From positions 1,178,001 through 1,242,000 of the forward strand of contig OZ244857.1 in NCBI GenBank assembly GCA_965220935.1: DNA of 64,000 nt. Reading direction: 5' to 3'. The position numbers and the translations under genes were made by a program. Below, one piece after another: positions 49,330-59,176 of the stretch. The notes below the pieces were generated by a model that saw only the letters and a list, made by a program, of their open reading frames with translations, was not told the origin of the DNA and made no database searches. The DNA comes from Bin80 sp965220935. GTDB taxonomy: Bacteria > Bacteroidota > Rhodothermia > Rhodothermales > Bin80. Each line of letters begins with the position of its first letter. Within the stretch, counting starts at the first letter, position 1.

Positions 49330-50066
49330 TGCGACTTCTTCTAGTCGCCGTTTTTTTGACGGGTTGCAATGTGGGGGCTAATTCTTCAGATCAATCCATT
49401 ACGATCTATGCCGCGACATCATTGACAGATGTTCTCAATGAACTCGTTCATCGGTTTGATCTCAAATACCCAGAAATAGAAGTTCATACGCAAGTTGGTC
49501 CTACGTCATTGTTAGCAAGACAAATTGAATTAGGAGCACCTGCGGATATATTTATGGCAGCAAGTCCTGAATGGACTCATTTTCTTTCAAGAAAAAAACT
49601 GCTTCATAAGCCAAGTGATAGATTGGCCGGAAACACCTTAGTGGTGATCGCCCCACAAGCGGCCGACATGTTGAGGAATCTCTCCGATCTCATGCCGATT
49701 GAACGGATCGTTTTGGCCGATCCGTCCCATGTTCCTGCAGGTGTTTATGCCAAAAAAGCACTCCAGTGTGCAGGACTATGGGAAATGATTGAACCCAAAG
49801 TGATTCCAGCCATGGATGCAAGATCTGCGCTCACCGCAGTCATGAGCGGCGCCGCTGAGTTCGCCGTGGTTTATGGGTCCGATAGTCGGCTTTCACCAGA
49901 ACTAAAAACGGTGTTTCAGATTCCAGAGTCGTGCACACCAGAAATCAATTATATGATCTCAGTTCTCAGTAGAACATCAAATCCAGAATTAGCACGAGTT
50001 TTTATGTCATTTGCTACAGATTCTATCCATCACTCGCTCTGGACCCAGCTCGGATTTAGTTTATAG
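49329..50066 (+). CDS. modA: Molybdate ABC transporter substrate-binding lipoprotein
   Basis: A lipoprotein signal (LLLVAVFLTGCN) leads to a ModA-type periplasmic binding fold: ITIYAATSLTDVLNELVHRF, GPTSLLARQIELGAPADIF, the ligand loop DPSHVPAGVYAKKAL, and SGAAEFAVVYGSD. It binds molybdate or tungstate and delivers it to ModB. It overlaps the TPR gene by one base and is 4 bp from modB. The ATPase modC is not in this window. Confidence 0.92.
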   Translation: MRLLLVAVFLTGCNVGANSSDQSITIYAATSLTDVLNELVHRFDLKYPEIEVHTQVGPTSLLARQIELGAPADIFMAASPEWTHFLSRKKLLHKPSDRLAGNTLVVIAPQAADMLRNLSDLMPIERIVLADPSHVPAGVYAKKALQCAGLWEMIEPKVIPAMDARSALTAVMSGAAEFAVVYGSDSRLSPELKTVFQIPESCTPEINYMISVLSRTSNPELARVFMSFATDSIHHSLWTQLGFSL

Positions 50067-50070
50067 CACC

Positions 50071-50751
50071 ATGAGCCATTCTTCTTTGGAGTGGTCCATT
50101 ATTGTACTATCGGTACAGGTTGCGTCAGCGGCCATTGCAATCGTGATCATTCCTGCAATGATGACGGCATGGTATTTAGCACGAAATAAATCTATCGTGA
50201 CATTCTTCATAGAGAATTTAACCCAGCTCCCGTTAATTCTTCCACCGGTAGTGACAGGACTTCTCCTTTTACTCTTTTTGGGACCTAATGGAGTAGGTGG
50301 GCGTATGCTCAATGAATTATTTGGATTGAATCTTGCATTTACCAGCACAGGAGCTGCCGTTGCAGCTGGAATCATGGCTTTCCCATTGTTAGTTCAGACT
50401 TTTCGCGTTGCGATAGAACAAGTGGATCCAGAATGGGAAGAGGTCGTGTCCGTTTACGGTGGTGGACGATGGGCTATATTCAGATGGGTGACATTTCCTC
50501 TGGCTGCAAAGGGTGTGATTGCAGGTATTATTCTTGGTTTTGCTCGAGCTGTGGGAGAGTTTGGTGCTACCATTGTTTTTGCGGGAAATATACCTGGGCA
50601 AACCCAAACAATTCCATTAGCAGTTTTTACTAGGCTAGGACAGGTGGGAACTGAGTCCTCATTGATCCGACTGGTGATTGTGGCCGTTTCATTGAGTGCA
50701 CTGAGCTTATCTGTCCATGCATATTTATCTTCACGTTTGACACATACTTAG
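50071..50751 (+). CDS. modB: Molybdate ABC transporter permease
   Basis: This is an inner-membrane permease with about five transmembrane helices. ATG 50071 (MSHSSLEWSIIVLSVQVAS) is chosen over the longer open frame because it follows the modA stop by 4 bp. The EAA-type cytoplasmic loop is present as EEVVSVYGGGRWAIFRWVTF, then FARAVGEFGATIVFAGN as in ModB proteins. It pairs with ModA; the ATP-binding subunit must be encoded elsewhere or in trans. Molybdenum supply connects with moaA at 36.2 kb. Confidence 0.92.
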   Translation: MSHSSLEWSIIVLSVQVASAAIAIVIIPAMMTAWYLARNKSIVTFFIENLTQLPLILPPVVTGLLLLLFLGPNGVGGRMLNELFGLNLAFTSTGAAVAAGIMAFPLLVQTFRVAIEQVDPEWEEVVSVYGGGRWAIFRWVTFPLAAKGVIAGIILGFARAVGEFGATIVFAGNIPGQTQTIPLAVFTRLGQVGTESSLIRLVIVAVSLSALSLSVHAYLSSRLTHT

Positions 50752-50762
50752 CTACCTAATCT

Positions 50763-51419
50763 ATGAAGTCTACTATCTTGGCCGAAGCGGATCTTAATCA
50801 TATCAAAGAAGCCGTATCAGCCGCTGAAAAGCAAACATCAGGAGAAATCGTTCCATATATTGTGCGTCAAAGCGCCCAACACGAAGTAGCCGTATGGAGG
50901 GGGGCAGCGTTGCTTGCCCTACTGGCCTATGCTATGATTTTAGCCGTTAGATGGTTTTCTGGGTGGGGAGGCACATTGATCACCGAGGGAATTACCCCAG
51001 TATTGGTCGTTATTCTGACTGGAGCAATTGGTGCTGTGGTCACTCAGTGGATTCCGGGGTTGAAGCGTAAACTCGCTGGCAATAGGAGATTAGCCCTCGC
51101 AACGCATCACCGCGCGATGGAGGCATTTGTTGAAAAAGAAGTATTTCTCACTCGGGAGCGCACTGGAATTTTATTGTTTATCTCTTTATTTGAGCATCGC
51201 ATTGAAGTGGTCGGTGATTCTGGAATCAATGCAAAGGTAAGCCCAGAGGAATGGACCCACATTGTTGCTATAATTCGAACCCATATGAAAGATGGAAGGT
51301 TAAAAGATGGCCTTGTAGAGGGAATTCAGGAGTGTGGGCATCTTCTTGAAAAGGCTGGCGTTGAAATTCGGCCTGATGATACCAACGAACTTGCGGACGA
51401 CGTGAGTTTTGGACTTTAA
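50763..51419 (+). CDS. TPM-domain membrane protein
   Basis: The 218-aa protein has an N-terminal KEAVSAAEKQTSGEIVPYI typical of TPM domains, two hydrophobic helices (LLALLAYAMILAVRWF and TPVLVVILTGAIGAVV), and the C-terminal TPM half LLFISLFEHRIEVVGDSGIN with DGRLKDGLVEGIQECG. The TPM family is found in membrane proteins of unclear function, one plant member being a phosphatase. It lies 11 bp after modB and overlaps the next gene by 11 bp, so it may be in the mod operon. Confidence 0.85.
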   Translation: MKSTILAEADLNHIKEAVSAAEKQTSGEIVPYIVRQSAQHEVAVWRGAALLALLAYAMILAVRWFSGWGGTLITEGITPVLVVILTGAIGAVVTQWIPGLKRKLAGNRRLALATHHRAMEAFVEKEVFLTRERTGILLFISLFEHRIEVVGDSGINAKVSPEEWTHIVAIIRTHMKDGRLKDGLVEGIQECGHLLEKAGVEIRPDDTNELADDVSFGL

Positions 51420-54400
51420 ACTGTTTCTAAAATTCAAACTGCAAATTAAACTTGAATGCTTATTAGGCGCGGTTTTTCTATGTGTAGGGTTTGCCCCCTT
51501 GTTAGTATCAGCGCAGAGTTCTGATTCTGTGGTTGAATTGTTTACTGGACAGCAGCCATTTATTCTCCATCCGTTTATCGTACCGGGCACTCTCATAGTG
51601 ACGGTTGAAGGGAATCAGCTTGACAAAAGCGAATATCAGTTTGATCCAAGGCACAGTCATCTATGGATTCCATCCATGCTTGATGATACTATTGCAGTTC
51701 GCTATAGAATATGGGATCTAAATCTCTCTGAGCGCTATGTCAGAGTGGGGGATCCTCCAATACTCAATGATACGCTCAGCATTATTCAGCCCAGTGCCCC
51801 TGCTGAATCTCTTACCCCCATACAACTCAGGCGTAGTGGGTCAATTACAAGGGGAGTCATTGCGGGCAATAATCGTGATGCAAGAATAGAATCTGGGCTT
51901 CGTCTACAAGTATCTGGAGAATTATCACCTGGAATTCATGTCAAAGCAGCATTGACCGATGAAAACACTCCAATTCTTCCGGAAGGGACGACTCAGAGAC
52001 TCAGCGAACTTGATCGCGTATTTATTGAGATTGATACTCCATATAGTTCAGCAAAGCTGGGGGATTTTCAATTTCAATTAGATCAAACTACATTCGCTCA
52101 GGTCAATCGAAAAATCCAGGGAATTGGAATCAGTACTCCAGTACCATTGACGGGGATTTCAGGAAATATAAAAGGTGCGGCGGCGACCTCTCGTGGACTT
52201 TTCAAAACACAGGATTTAAGGGTTATTGATGGAGTTCAGGGGCCATACCGGCTTCAAGGAAATGCCAATGAGCCATTTATCTTAGTCATCCCAGGCACCG
52301 AGTCAGTATATCTTGATGGTGAAAGGCTTCAACGCGGGGAATCCCATGATTACGTGATTGATTATGCCACTGGAGAAATCATGTTTACGACCAATCAACT
52401 CATCAAATTTCATCATCGGGTTGCAGTGGAATTTCAATATCGAACTACCGAATTCACGCGTACACTTGCCGCAACTCAGGTAACTGCATCTACTAAAGCA
52501 AGACATGAGACTCCTCCCCTTGCATCGTTGGGGATAACCTTTATTCGTGAGGCGGATGGGAAGTCATTTGATCAGGAATTCGGTCTCACAGATTCAGACA
52601 GGCAACTGCTGGAACAATTAGGTGATAAGGACGCATCTCGTAGCAGTGCAACCCCGGTCACCTTTGATCCTGATGCACCATGGATTCACTACACCTTACG
52701 CGACACGACCATAGCAGGGCAAGACTATTCCATTTACATTCCGATTAGCAGTGCTTCAGAGAGTAGTGTATATCGTGTTGAATTTAGCAGAGTAGGATCT
52801 GGCTTAGGCGACTATGTGAGACAAGGTGAAATTACCAATGGCATCGTATACAGTTATAGAGGTCCTAAGCAAGGCGAGTACCTTCCAGTTCGCGTTTTAC
52901 CCAAACCATCTCAGCAACGGATGATAGATATGGCAGGGAGTTTTTCACCGTTTCGTTATTTAGTGATCTCTGGTGAGTGGGCACAGTCCTACCGCGATGA
53001 GAATCGATTTTCTTCCTTAGATGCAGATGATAATGATGCACATGGTTATCGGGTAGGCATTAATCTCTCAAATCTCCCCTTAGCAATAGGCCGAGGCGGC
53101 ATTAAACTTAATCGACGTATAACTGGTGAAAATTTTGCAATGTTTGATCGCAGTCAGCCGATAGAGTTTGTTCGCTCATGGAATCTGCCCATTGATCGAG
53201 ACTTAATTCAGACTTATCATGAAACGATTGATGAAGTTGATATTAGTTGGCAATTTTCTGATAGATCCGCGATCAAAGGTACTGTTGGGCGGCTGGAACG
53301 ACGGACTGTATTTCAAGGAAATAGACAACAGTTAAATCTTAAAGTTGACGAGCGCCATCTACCTAAACTTAATTATCAGTTTGACTTTATCACCAGTGAT
53401 TCTGATTCAATACAAGGACAATGGATCAGACACAATATTCAGATCAGTAGCCCCCCATTACTGCAGCGACTGCATCTCAGTACACGATTGAAGGCTAGTC
53501 AACGCCATCAACACCTTCCGCAGGGACTTCGGGAGGACTCGCGTCAATATTGGCAGGTTTCTCCTCTCATTGAATTCAATAGCGGTAAGTCGAAGATATC
53601 TGCGGGATTTGATTGGCGCGAGGATCATCTTTGGGCATCAGGCTATCAACTGCTTCCTGGAAAGAGAACTGCAACCACTAGTCTCAATTATTCTAAGAGA
53701 TCTGGGGGGGGATTTCAGAGTGAGGGGCGAATTGGAATTCAGCTCACGGATCACACGGATTTTTTTGAAACGTCCCAGGGATTAACAGATGAACGGTCTC
53801 TGGTTGCCCGGTGGAGTGGGCGGGCTCATCCATGGAATCGTCTAGTGCGTTTAAATTGGCATTATGAGGCTCTTTCAGAGCAGACTCCAGTGCTTCAGGA
53901 GATTTATATACGAACGGGGCCAGAGCTCGGAGAATATGTATGGGAGGACTCCAATGGAAATGGAATCGTGGAGATTGATGAGTTTATCCCAGAAGTGTCT
54001 CAGGACGAGGGGGACTACGCCCGGACACTCATACCCTCGGATTCCCTGCAGTCTGTGACTGGTCTTAAAGCGCGGATCAACGTTCACTTTGACGGAGGGC
54101 AGCGTTGGCGCGATCCAAAAACCACATGGCAAAAATATCTACGCCAGATCGCGTTACGAACGGCCATTAATATACAAGAGAAGAGTAAAGAGTCAGATCC
54201 AATCAATATTTACTTATTAAGGCAGAGCTCATTTCGAGACCCTGTCAATTCCATTCGTGGGGTGTTGAACATTGTTCAGGATGTATGGCTATTCAGAAAT
54301 AACCCGCGTTATGGGCTTCATGCGTCATGGCGTCAAGTTCGCTCAACCAATGTCTTTGCAGCTGATACTGAAACCAGAAGTATTGATGAATGGCGAACAC

Positions 54401-54903
54401 AGATTCAATGGAGCATTGGCGATATATGGACATTCACGTCAGGGGGAGCATTATCCCAAAAACAAAGCAACAGTTCTGTATTTTCGTCAAGACAATTTGA
54501 TATTCAAACACAATCTTTCTTACAGGAAATACAGGTATCCTTGACATCAAACGCGCGCGTCACAGCAGGTATTGATTATTCCAAAAAACATGCCAACGAT
54601 AGGGGAGATGCCACCATCGTGAAGTTTCCATTACAAAGTTCGTGGGACATAGTCGGTCAAGCGAATCTAAGTTTAAGAGTTGAACATTCAAGCATCACTT
54701 TAAGTCAAAAATCAAATTCCTCAGGACTTGCACTCTTTGAATTAACGGATGGACGCGGAGCGGGGCGCTCAATGTTGTGGCACTTGAATGGATCGCTACA
54801 ACTCAGTAAAGTCTTACGTGCTACGATGACTTACTCTGGAAGAAATCCGCAAGATGCTCCACAAATTCACACGGTTCGCATGCAGTTATCGGCTACGTTC
54901 TAA
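51409..54903 (+). CDS. Large outer-membrane beta-barrel-like protein (1164 aa)
   Basis: The start is TTG 51409, giving a signal peptide (KLECLLGAVFLCVGFAPLLV, then SAQ). The mature protein is rich in alternating beta strands. Landmarks shared with unnamed outer-membrane proteins of Bacteroidota-like phyla are GNANEPFILVIPGTESVYLD, DYVIDYATGEIMFTTNQ and a calcium-loop-like DSNGNGIVEIDEF. It ends with a strand and C-terminal Phe (MQLSATF), typical of barrel insertion signals. The specific function is unknown. A run of eight G at 53704-53711 lies within the frame. It overlaps the TPM gene by 11 bp. Confidence 0.8.
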   Translation: MDFKLFLKFKLQIKLECLLGAVFLCVGFAPLLVSAQSSDSVVELFTGQQPFILHPFIVPGTLIVTVEGNQLDKSEYQFDPRHSHLWIPSMLDDTIAVRYRIWDLNLSERYVRVGDPPILNDTLSIIQPSAPAESLTPIQLRRSGSITRGVIAGNNRDARIESGLRLQVSGELSPGIHVKAALTDENTPILPEGTTQRLSELDRVFIEIDTPYSSAKLGDFQFQLDQTTFAQVNRKIQGIGISTPVPLTGISGNIKGAAATSRGLFKTQDLRVIDGVQGPYRLQGNANEPFILVIPGTESVYLDGERLQRGESHDYVIDYATGEIMFTTNQLIKFHHRVAVEFQYRTTEFTRTLAATQVTASTKARHETPPLASLGITFIREADGKSFDQEFGLTDSDRQLLEQLGDKDASRSSATPVTFDPDAPWIHYTLRDTTIAGQDYSIYIPISSASESSVYRVEFSRVGSGLGDYVRQGEITNGIVYSYRGPKQGEYLPVRVLPKPSQQRMIDMAGSFSPFRYLVISGEWAQSYRDENRFSSLDADDNDAHGYRVGINLSNLPLAIGRGGIKLNRRITGENFAMFDRSQPIEFVRSWNLPIDRDLIQTYHETIDEVDISWQFSDRSAIKGTVGRLERRTVFQGNRQQLNLKVDERHLPKLNYQFDFITSDSDSIQGQWIRHNIQISSPPLLQRLHLSTRLKASQRHQHLPQGLREDSRQYWQVSPLIEFNSGKSKISAGFDWREDHLWASGYQLLPGKRTATTSLNYSKRSGGGFQSEGRIGIQLTDHTDFFETSQGLTDERSLVARWSGRAHPWNRLVRLNWHYEALSEQTPVLQEIYIRTGPELGEYVWEDSNGNGIVEIDEFIPEVSQDEGDYARTLIPSDSLQSVTGLKARINVHFDGGQRWRDPKTTWQKYLRQIALRTAINIQEKSKESDPINIYLLRQSSFRDPVNSIRGVLNIVQDVWLFRNNPRYGLHASWRQVRSTNVFAADTETRSIDEWRTQIQWSIGDIWTFTSGGALSQKQSNSSVFSSRQFDIQTQSFLQEIQVSLTSNARVTAGIDYSKKHANDRGDATIVKFPLQSSWDIVGQANLSLRVEHSSITLSQKSNSSGLALFELTDGRGAGRSMLWHLNGSLQLSKVLRATMTYSGRNPQDAPQIHTVRMQLSATF

Positions 54904-55295
54904 ATAACATTATTTTGCAAATTTGAAACTCAATCGCAGAAATTAAATGATACGGGTATGATGATGAAAGTACAAGTCACGCTTAATATTTTCCATAACA
55001 GATACAAAATCTATTGTACTCAGTCATCAAGATGGTCGGAAGTTGGTAATTCGGTAGATCAGTTGTTTGGAAAATTTGCTGATCTGTATTCAGATTGAAT
55101 CATTCCCCCCCCCCAGCCAGATTGTTGTAATGATCAGCTATCCTAAGGATTTCTGGCGGCCAATCAATGGATGCAAAAGAGTCTGATACTCTGGTATCAT
55201 TCAAGGTTAGCCATCAACAACTAGAAAGGGTTAAGTTCCTCACTCTGTATTAATAGCGAATTATTTACTATCTTTGAGCAATCATTAATAAATCC
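54904..55295. other. Intergenic region with poly-C(10) tract
   Basis: This is 392 bp without a recognised gene. A run of ten C lies at 55105-55114, about 180 bp upstream of the DUF305 start. It could change promoter spacing or be incidental. Confidence 0.45.
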
Positions 55296-55943
55296 ATGGC
55301 CTACTTTATGTGTGTGAAATCATTTTCGTATAGGATCGGAATTGTCTGGTTTATAAGTTTGTGCGTCGCTGGATCTACCTTGTCTCAAGATCACGAGGAA
55401 TTGGAAGCGCTTTTCTGGGCACGCAAAGACAGTGCGCTCACCCGTTTTTCTCAGGCAGATGTAGATTTCATGACGGGAATGATTGCTCACCATGCACAGG
55501 CTCTGATCATGTCTTCTTATGCTGAGCCCAATGGAGCAAGCCCCGTGATTCAGACCCTCGCTGCTCGAATAATCAATGCACAAAATGATGAAATTCAGAT
55601 CATGCAGCAATGGCTTGAGATGCGAAAGCAACCTGTACCACATGCGATGATCAAGGATAATACCTTAATGATTCATGGCGGGCAAAATCATCACATGCCT
55701 GGAATGCTGTCAGATCAACAGTTAAAGGAACTTGAAACTGCTCAGGGGGCAGAATTTGATCAGCTATTTCTCGAGTACATGATCATGCATCATGAAGGGG
55801 CCGTTTTCATGGTACATGAATTATTCAATACAGATGGAGCAATTACTGGTGAAGATACATACAGATTAGCATCAGATATTCAGGTTGATCAAGTCACAGA
55901 AATTGATCGAATGAGGTTGATGCTTGATGAGCTCGACAACTAA
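55296..55943 (+). CDS. DUF305-family secreted protein
   Basis: A signal peptide (GIVWFISLCVAGSTLSQ) precedes two DUF305 halves, each with the metal-binding-like H-H motif: DFMTGMIAHHAQALIMSSYA with IQIMQQWL, and LFLEYMIMHHEGAVFMVHEL. The family adopts a ferritin-like helical fold and is often linked to copper or other metals; its reaction is not known. It precedes the LVIVD protein by 22 bp and is probably co-transcribed with it. Confidence 0.9.
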   Translation: MAYFMCVKSFSYRIGIVWFISLCVAGSTLSQDHEELEALFWARKDSALTRFSQADVDFMTGMIAHHAQALIMSSYAEPNGASPVIQTLAARIINAQNDEIQIMQQWLEMRKQPVPHAMIKDNTLMIHGGQNHHMPGMLSDQQLKELETAQGAEFDQLFLEYMIMHHEGAVFMVHELFNTDGAITGEDTYRLASDIQVDQVTEIDRMRLMLDELDN

Positions 55944-55965
55944 TCCAATATTTTTCGCGATAAAC

Positions 55966-57816
55966 ATGTCTATTCGTTACCTATTCAGTACTACGTTAGT
56001 GGTGGTTGCCTTCATGTTACCATGCATTGCAATTGCCCAACAACTCATGAACTTTGATGATCCAAGAGTGGGTCTTGAGGCAGGATTATTTGATGCTGAG
56101 GAAGCAATCTGGAATTTAGATAAACTTGCCACAGTTCCACCACCTACAGATTTTGTCGGTGCGATCAACAGTGATCTTGCTTTCAAAGATAATTATGTTT
56201 TTCAAGGTAATTATAATGGTGTCCAAATATGGAATGTCTCTGATCCAACAACTCCTATCATTGCAAAAGAGTACTTATGTCCAGCGTCTCAGAGTGATGT
56301 GTCCGTCTACGAAAATCTATTATTTGTTTCGGGCGAAGGTCTTGGGGGACGTCTTGATTGTGGAACGCAAGGTGTAGAGGAACGTGTGAGTGCTGAACGT
56401 CTCAGGGGAATTCGGATTTTTGATATTTCGGATGTCCTGAATCCCGAATATATTCATAATGTTCAGACCTGTCGAGGATCACATACTCACTCTCTACTTA
56501 AGGATCCCAATGATGACGAAAATGTCTATGTTTATGTCGCTGGATCTGCCCCAGTACGCCCTGAGGAGGAATTGTCAGGATGCTCTTCTATGCCGCCCTC
56601 AGAAGATCCCGAAACCGCACTCTTTAGAATTGAAGTGATTAAAGTTCCTCTGTCAAATCCATCGGATGCCGCTATTGTTAGCTCTCCCAGAATCTTTGAA
56701 GATCTTGAAGCCCCACCTGTTCACGGCCCAACAGATGCAGAAAAAATTGAATTTGAAGAAGCCAGAGCACGAGGAGAATATGTAGTCTCTATTGGCGCGC
56801 GAAATTACATATTACCTCCCCAGTATATTGCACCAATGATTGAAGATTATTTTGAAGAGCAGAACATTGGCGAGCCAACAATGGAGGATACGATTTTATT
56901 TCGGGAGGCATTGCCTGAGATATTCACTGTGATGATGGGGTTAGAAACGGTTGAAGGTCGAGGACCTGATCAGTGCCATGATATTACATTATATCCTGAA
57001 ATTGGCCTCGCAGGAGGAGCTTGTGAGGGGTATGGCCTTCTATTGGATATTTCCGATCCAATCAATCCAGTCCGAATTGATGCGGTCGCCGATAGCAATT
57101 TTGCTTATTGGCACTCGGCGACATTCAGCAACGATGGATCAAAGATTCTCTTCACGGACGAGTGGGGCGGTGGTAGAGGTGCAAAATGTCGAGATACGGA
57201 CCCAATGGAGTGGGGGGCTAATGCATACTTTTCAATTGACGAAAGTAACAGAATGCAATTTGAGAGTTACTTTAAGTTACCAGCCCCTCAAACAAAAACC
57301 GAAAACTGTGTGGCCCATAACGGTTCTTTGATTCCAGTTCCAAACAGAGATATTTTTGTTCAGTCTTGGTATCAGGGTGGAATTTCTATTACGGACTGGA
57401 CAGATCCATCCAACGTCATTGAAATCGCTTACCATGACCGAGGCCCTGTGTCTGACGAACAAACAGAAATGGGCGGAAGCTGGTCGGTCTACTGGTATAA
57501 TGGATATATTTACAGTAGCGAAATTGCACGAGGGCTTGATGTCTTTGAGCTGATTCCTAGCGAATTTTTAACCGAAAATGAAATTGCTGCCGCCAATACT
57601 GTACAGCTGGACTACCTGAATGCACAAAAACAGCCAACCTACAAATGGCCTCCTTCATTTGCACTTGCTCGTGCACATGTTGATCAGTTTGAAAGGAATT
57701 CGACGATAAGTATGGAGGAGATAGAGTCTCTACGTGCAGAAATTGATGAAGCAGAACAACAGGGGGATCAAGAGATTATCAGCCGAATCCAGCAGTTAGC
57801 TGGGACTCCTGATTGA
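55966..57816 (+). CDS. Secreted LVIVD-repeat beta-propeller-like protein
   Basis: ATG 55966 gives a clear signal peptide (FSTTLVVVAFMLPCIAIAQ); the open frame upstream overlaps DUF305 and is rejected as the start. The repeat pattern is seen in NYNGVQIWNVSDPTTPIIAK, GIRIFDISDVLNPEYIHNVQ and YGLLLDISDPINPVRIDAVA, with C-terminal AYWHSATFSNDGSKILFTDE. Such proteins occur in Gemmatimonadota and Rhodothermota-like bacteria beside DUF305 genes. The role is unknown, likely extracellular. It is 616 aa and complete. Confidence 0.85.
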   Translation: MSIRYLFSTTLVVVAFMLPCIAIAQQLMNFDDPRVGLEAGLFDAEEAIWNLDKLATVPPPTDFVGAINSDLAFKDNYVFQGNYNGVQIWNVSDPTTPIIAKEYLCPASQSDVSVYENLLFVSGEGLGGRLDCGTQGVEERVSAERLRGIRIFDISDVLNPEYIHNVQTCRGSHTHSLLKDPNDDENVYVYVAGSAPVRPEEELSGCSSMPPSEDPETALFRIEVIKVPLSNPSDAAIVSSPRIFEDLEAPPVHGPTDAEKIEFEEARARGEYVVSIGARNYILPPQYIAPMIEDYFEEQNIGEPTMEDTILFREALPEIFTVMMGLETVEGRGPDQCHDITLYPEIGLAGGACEGYGLLLDISDPINPVRIDAVADSNFAYWHSATFSNDGSKILFTDEWGGGRGAKCRDTDPMEWGANAYFSIDESNRMQFESYFKLPAPQTKTENCVAHNGSLIPVPNRDIFVQSWYQGGISITDWTDPSNVIEIAYHDRGPVSDEQTEMGGSWSVYWYNGYIYSSEIARGLDVFELIPSEFLTENEIAAANTVQLDYLNAQKQPTYKWPPSFALARAHVDQFERNSTISMEEIESLRAEIDEAEQQGDQEIISRIQQLAGTPD

Positions 57817-57906
57817 TGATTCTCTGGCATCTCATCAATGGTCATTGCAGAGACTATCGAAAACAAATTTTGTCCACAGAAGATTTTACCATAATTTCAG
57901 AATAAT

Positions 57907-59148
57907 ATGAATATTGTCCTCGTTTCGCGCCTAAGTCTGATGATGTTTATCCAGTATTTTATCTGGGGGGCTTGGGCGCCCACCATGGGTAATTACATGA
58001 CTTCTATAGGTATTGGAGATGCGATACCCTTAGCTTATGCACTTCACCCGATTGCCTGTATTATTGGACCGTTTTTCCTCGGCATGGTTGCAGATCGTTT
58101 TTTTGATTCTGAAAAGCTATTAGGGGTCTTGATGTTGATCGCAGGTGCTGCGATGTCTGCGATGCCACTGGTAGTCGGGACTAATTTATTTTTACCATTG
58201 CTGGGGTTACACGCACTGTGCTATTTTCCAACTCTTGGATTAACGGCTTCGCTTGCGTTGCATCATTTAAATAATCAAGAAAATGAATTTCCGATTGTTC
58301 GTGTATTCGGAACGATTGGATGGGCGGCTATTGGGTTATTTATGGGTTATGTTCTCAGAGCGGATGCAACACCGATTCCCCTCTACATTGGTGGAGGTGC
58401 AGCATTGTTTTTAGGACTATACAGTTTTACCCTTCCTCATACCCCTCCACCTTCAAAAGGTCAGGCAACAACCTGGCAAAAAATTGCTGGTATTGACGCG
58501 TTTAATGCCCTCAAGAGCAAATCATTCATTGTATTTCTTTTGGCAGCAATGCTCATTTTCATTGCATTCGGAACCTATTTTCCTTATGCACCCCTCTATT
58601 TCACTGCCCTCCACGAGGGCTTCTTTTCTGGAACTGAACTTTTTGCTAATCCCAGTGGGGAAATGGCATGGGGGCAGGTAAGTGAGATATTCTTTATGCT
58701 ACTGATTCCATTTTTCTTCCGTAGGCTTGGAGTTAAATGGATGTTACTTCTTGGAATGCTTGCATGGGTCGCTCGGTTTGCAATCTTTGCTATTGGAGCG
58801 GATGCGGGAGTGTATTATTTCATTCTCCTTGGAATTTTAATTCATGGAATTTGTTATGATTTCTTTTTCGTAACTGGTCAGATTTACATTGATAAGAAAA
58901 CCTCGCCAGATGTTCGGGGGCAAGTTCAGGGACTGTTAGTGTTACTTACGCAAGGGGTTGGCTTTTTATTAGGAACACAGCTCAGTGGCTTCTACGTCAA
59001 CACATACGGCGCAAATGGACAATTAACTCTTGATGGTTGGGGGACTTTCTGGCTTATCTTTGCTGGTGCAACGCTTGTTTTTTCTCTTGCATTTGTTCTG
59101 TTATTTAATGACCGTGTTGCAGATTACAACAAATCTGCAGATGCATAG
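57907..59148 (+). CDS. Nucleoside:H+ symporter-family MFS transporter
   Basis: The 413-aa protein has twelve predicted membrane helices. The N-terminal LSLMMFIQYFIWGAWAPTMG, and VRVFGTIGWAAIGLFMGYVL are landmarks of the NupG/XapB-like family. It presumably imports nucleosides or related small molecules at the inner membrane; the exact substrate is unknown. It is followed by the DUF1080 gene 28 bp later. Rhodothermota and Planctomycetota-like genomes often pair such MFS genes with sugar or DUF1080 genes. Confidence 0.88.
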   Translation: MNIVLVSRLSLMMFIQYFIWGAWAPTMGNYMTSIGIGDAIPLAYALHPIACIIGPFFLGMVADRFFDSEKLLGVLMLIAGAAMSAMPLVVGTNLFLPLLGLHALCYFPTLGLTASLALHHLNNQENEFPIVRVFGTIGWAAIGLFMGYVLRADATPIPLYIGGGAALFLGLYSFTLPHTPPPSKGQATTWQKIAGIDAFNALKSKSFIVFLLAAMLIFIAFGTYFPYAPLYFTALHEGFFSGTELFANPSGEMAWGQVSEIFFMLLIPFFFRRLGVKWMLLLGMLAWVARFAIFAIGADAGVYYFILLGILIHGICYDFFFVTGQIYIDKKTSPDVRGQVQGLLVLLTQGVGFLLGTQLSGFYVNTYGANGQLTLDGWGTFWLIFAGATLVFSLAFVLLFNDRVADYNKSADA

Positions 59149-59176
59149 CTACATCATTCATTTTAATTTCAATATC

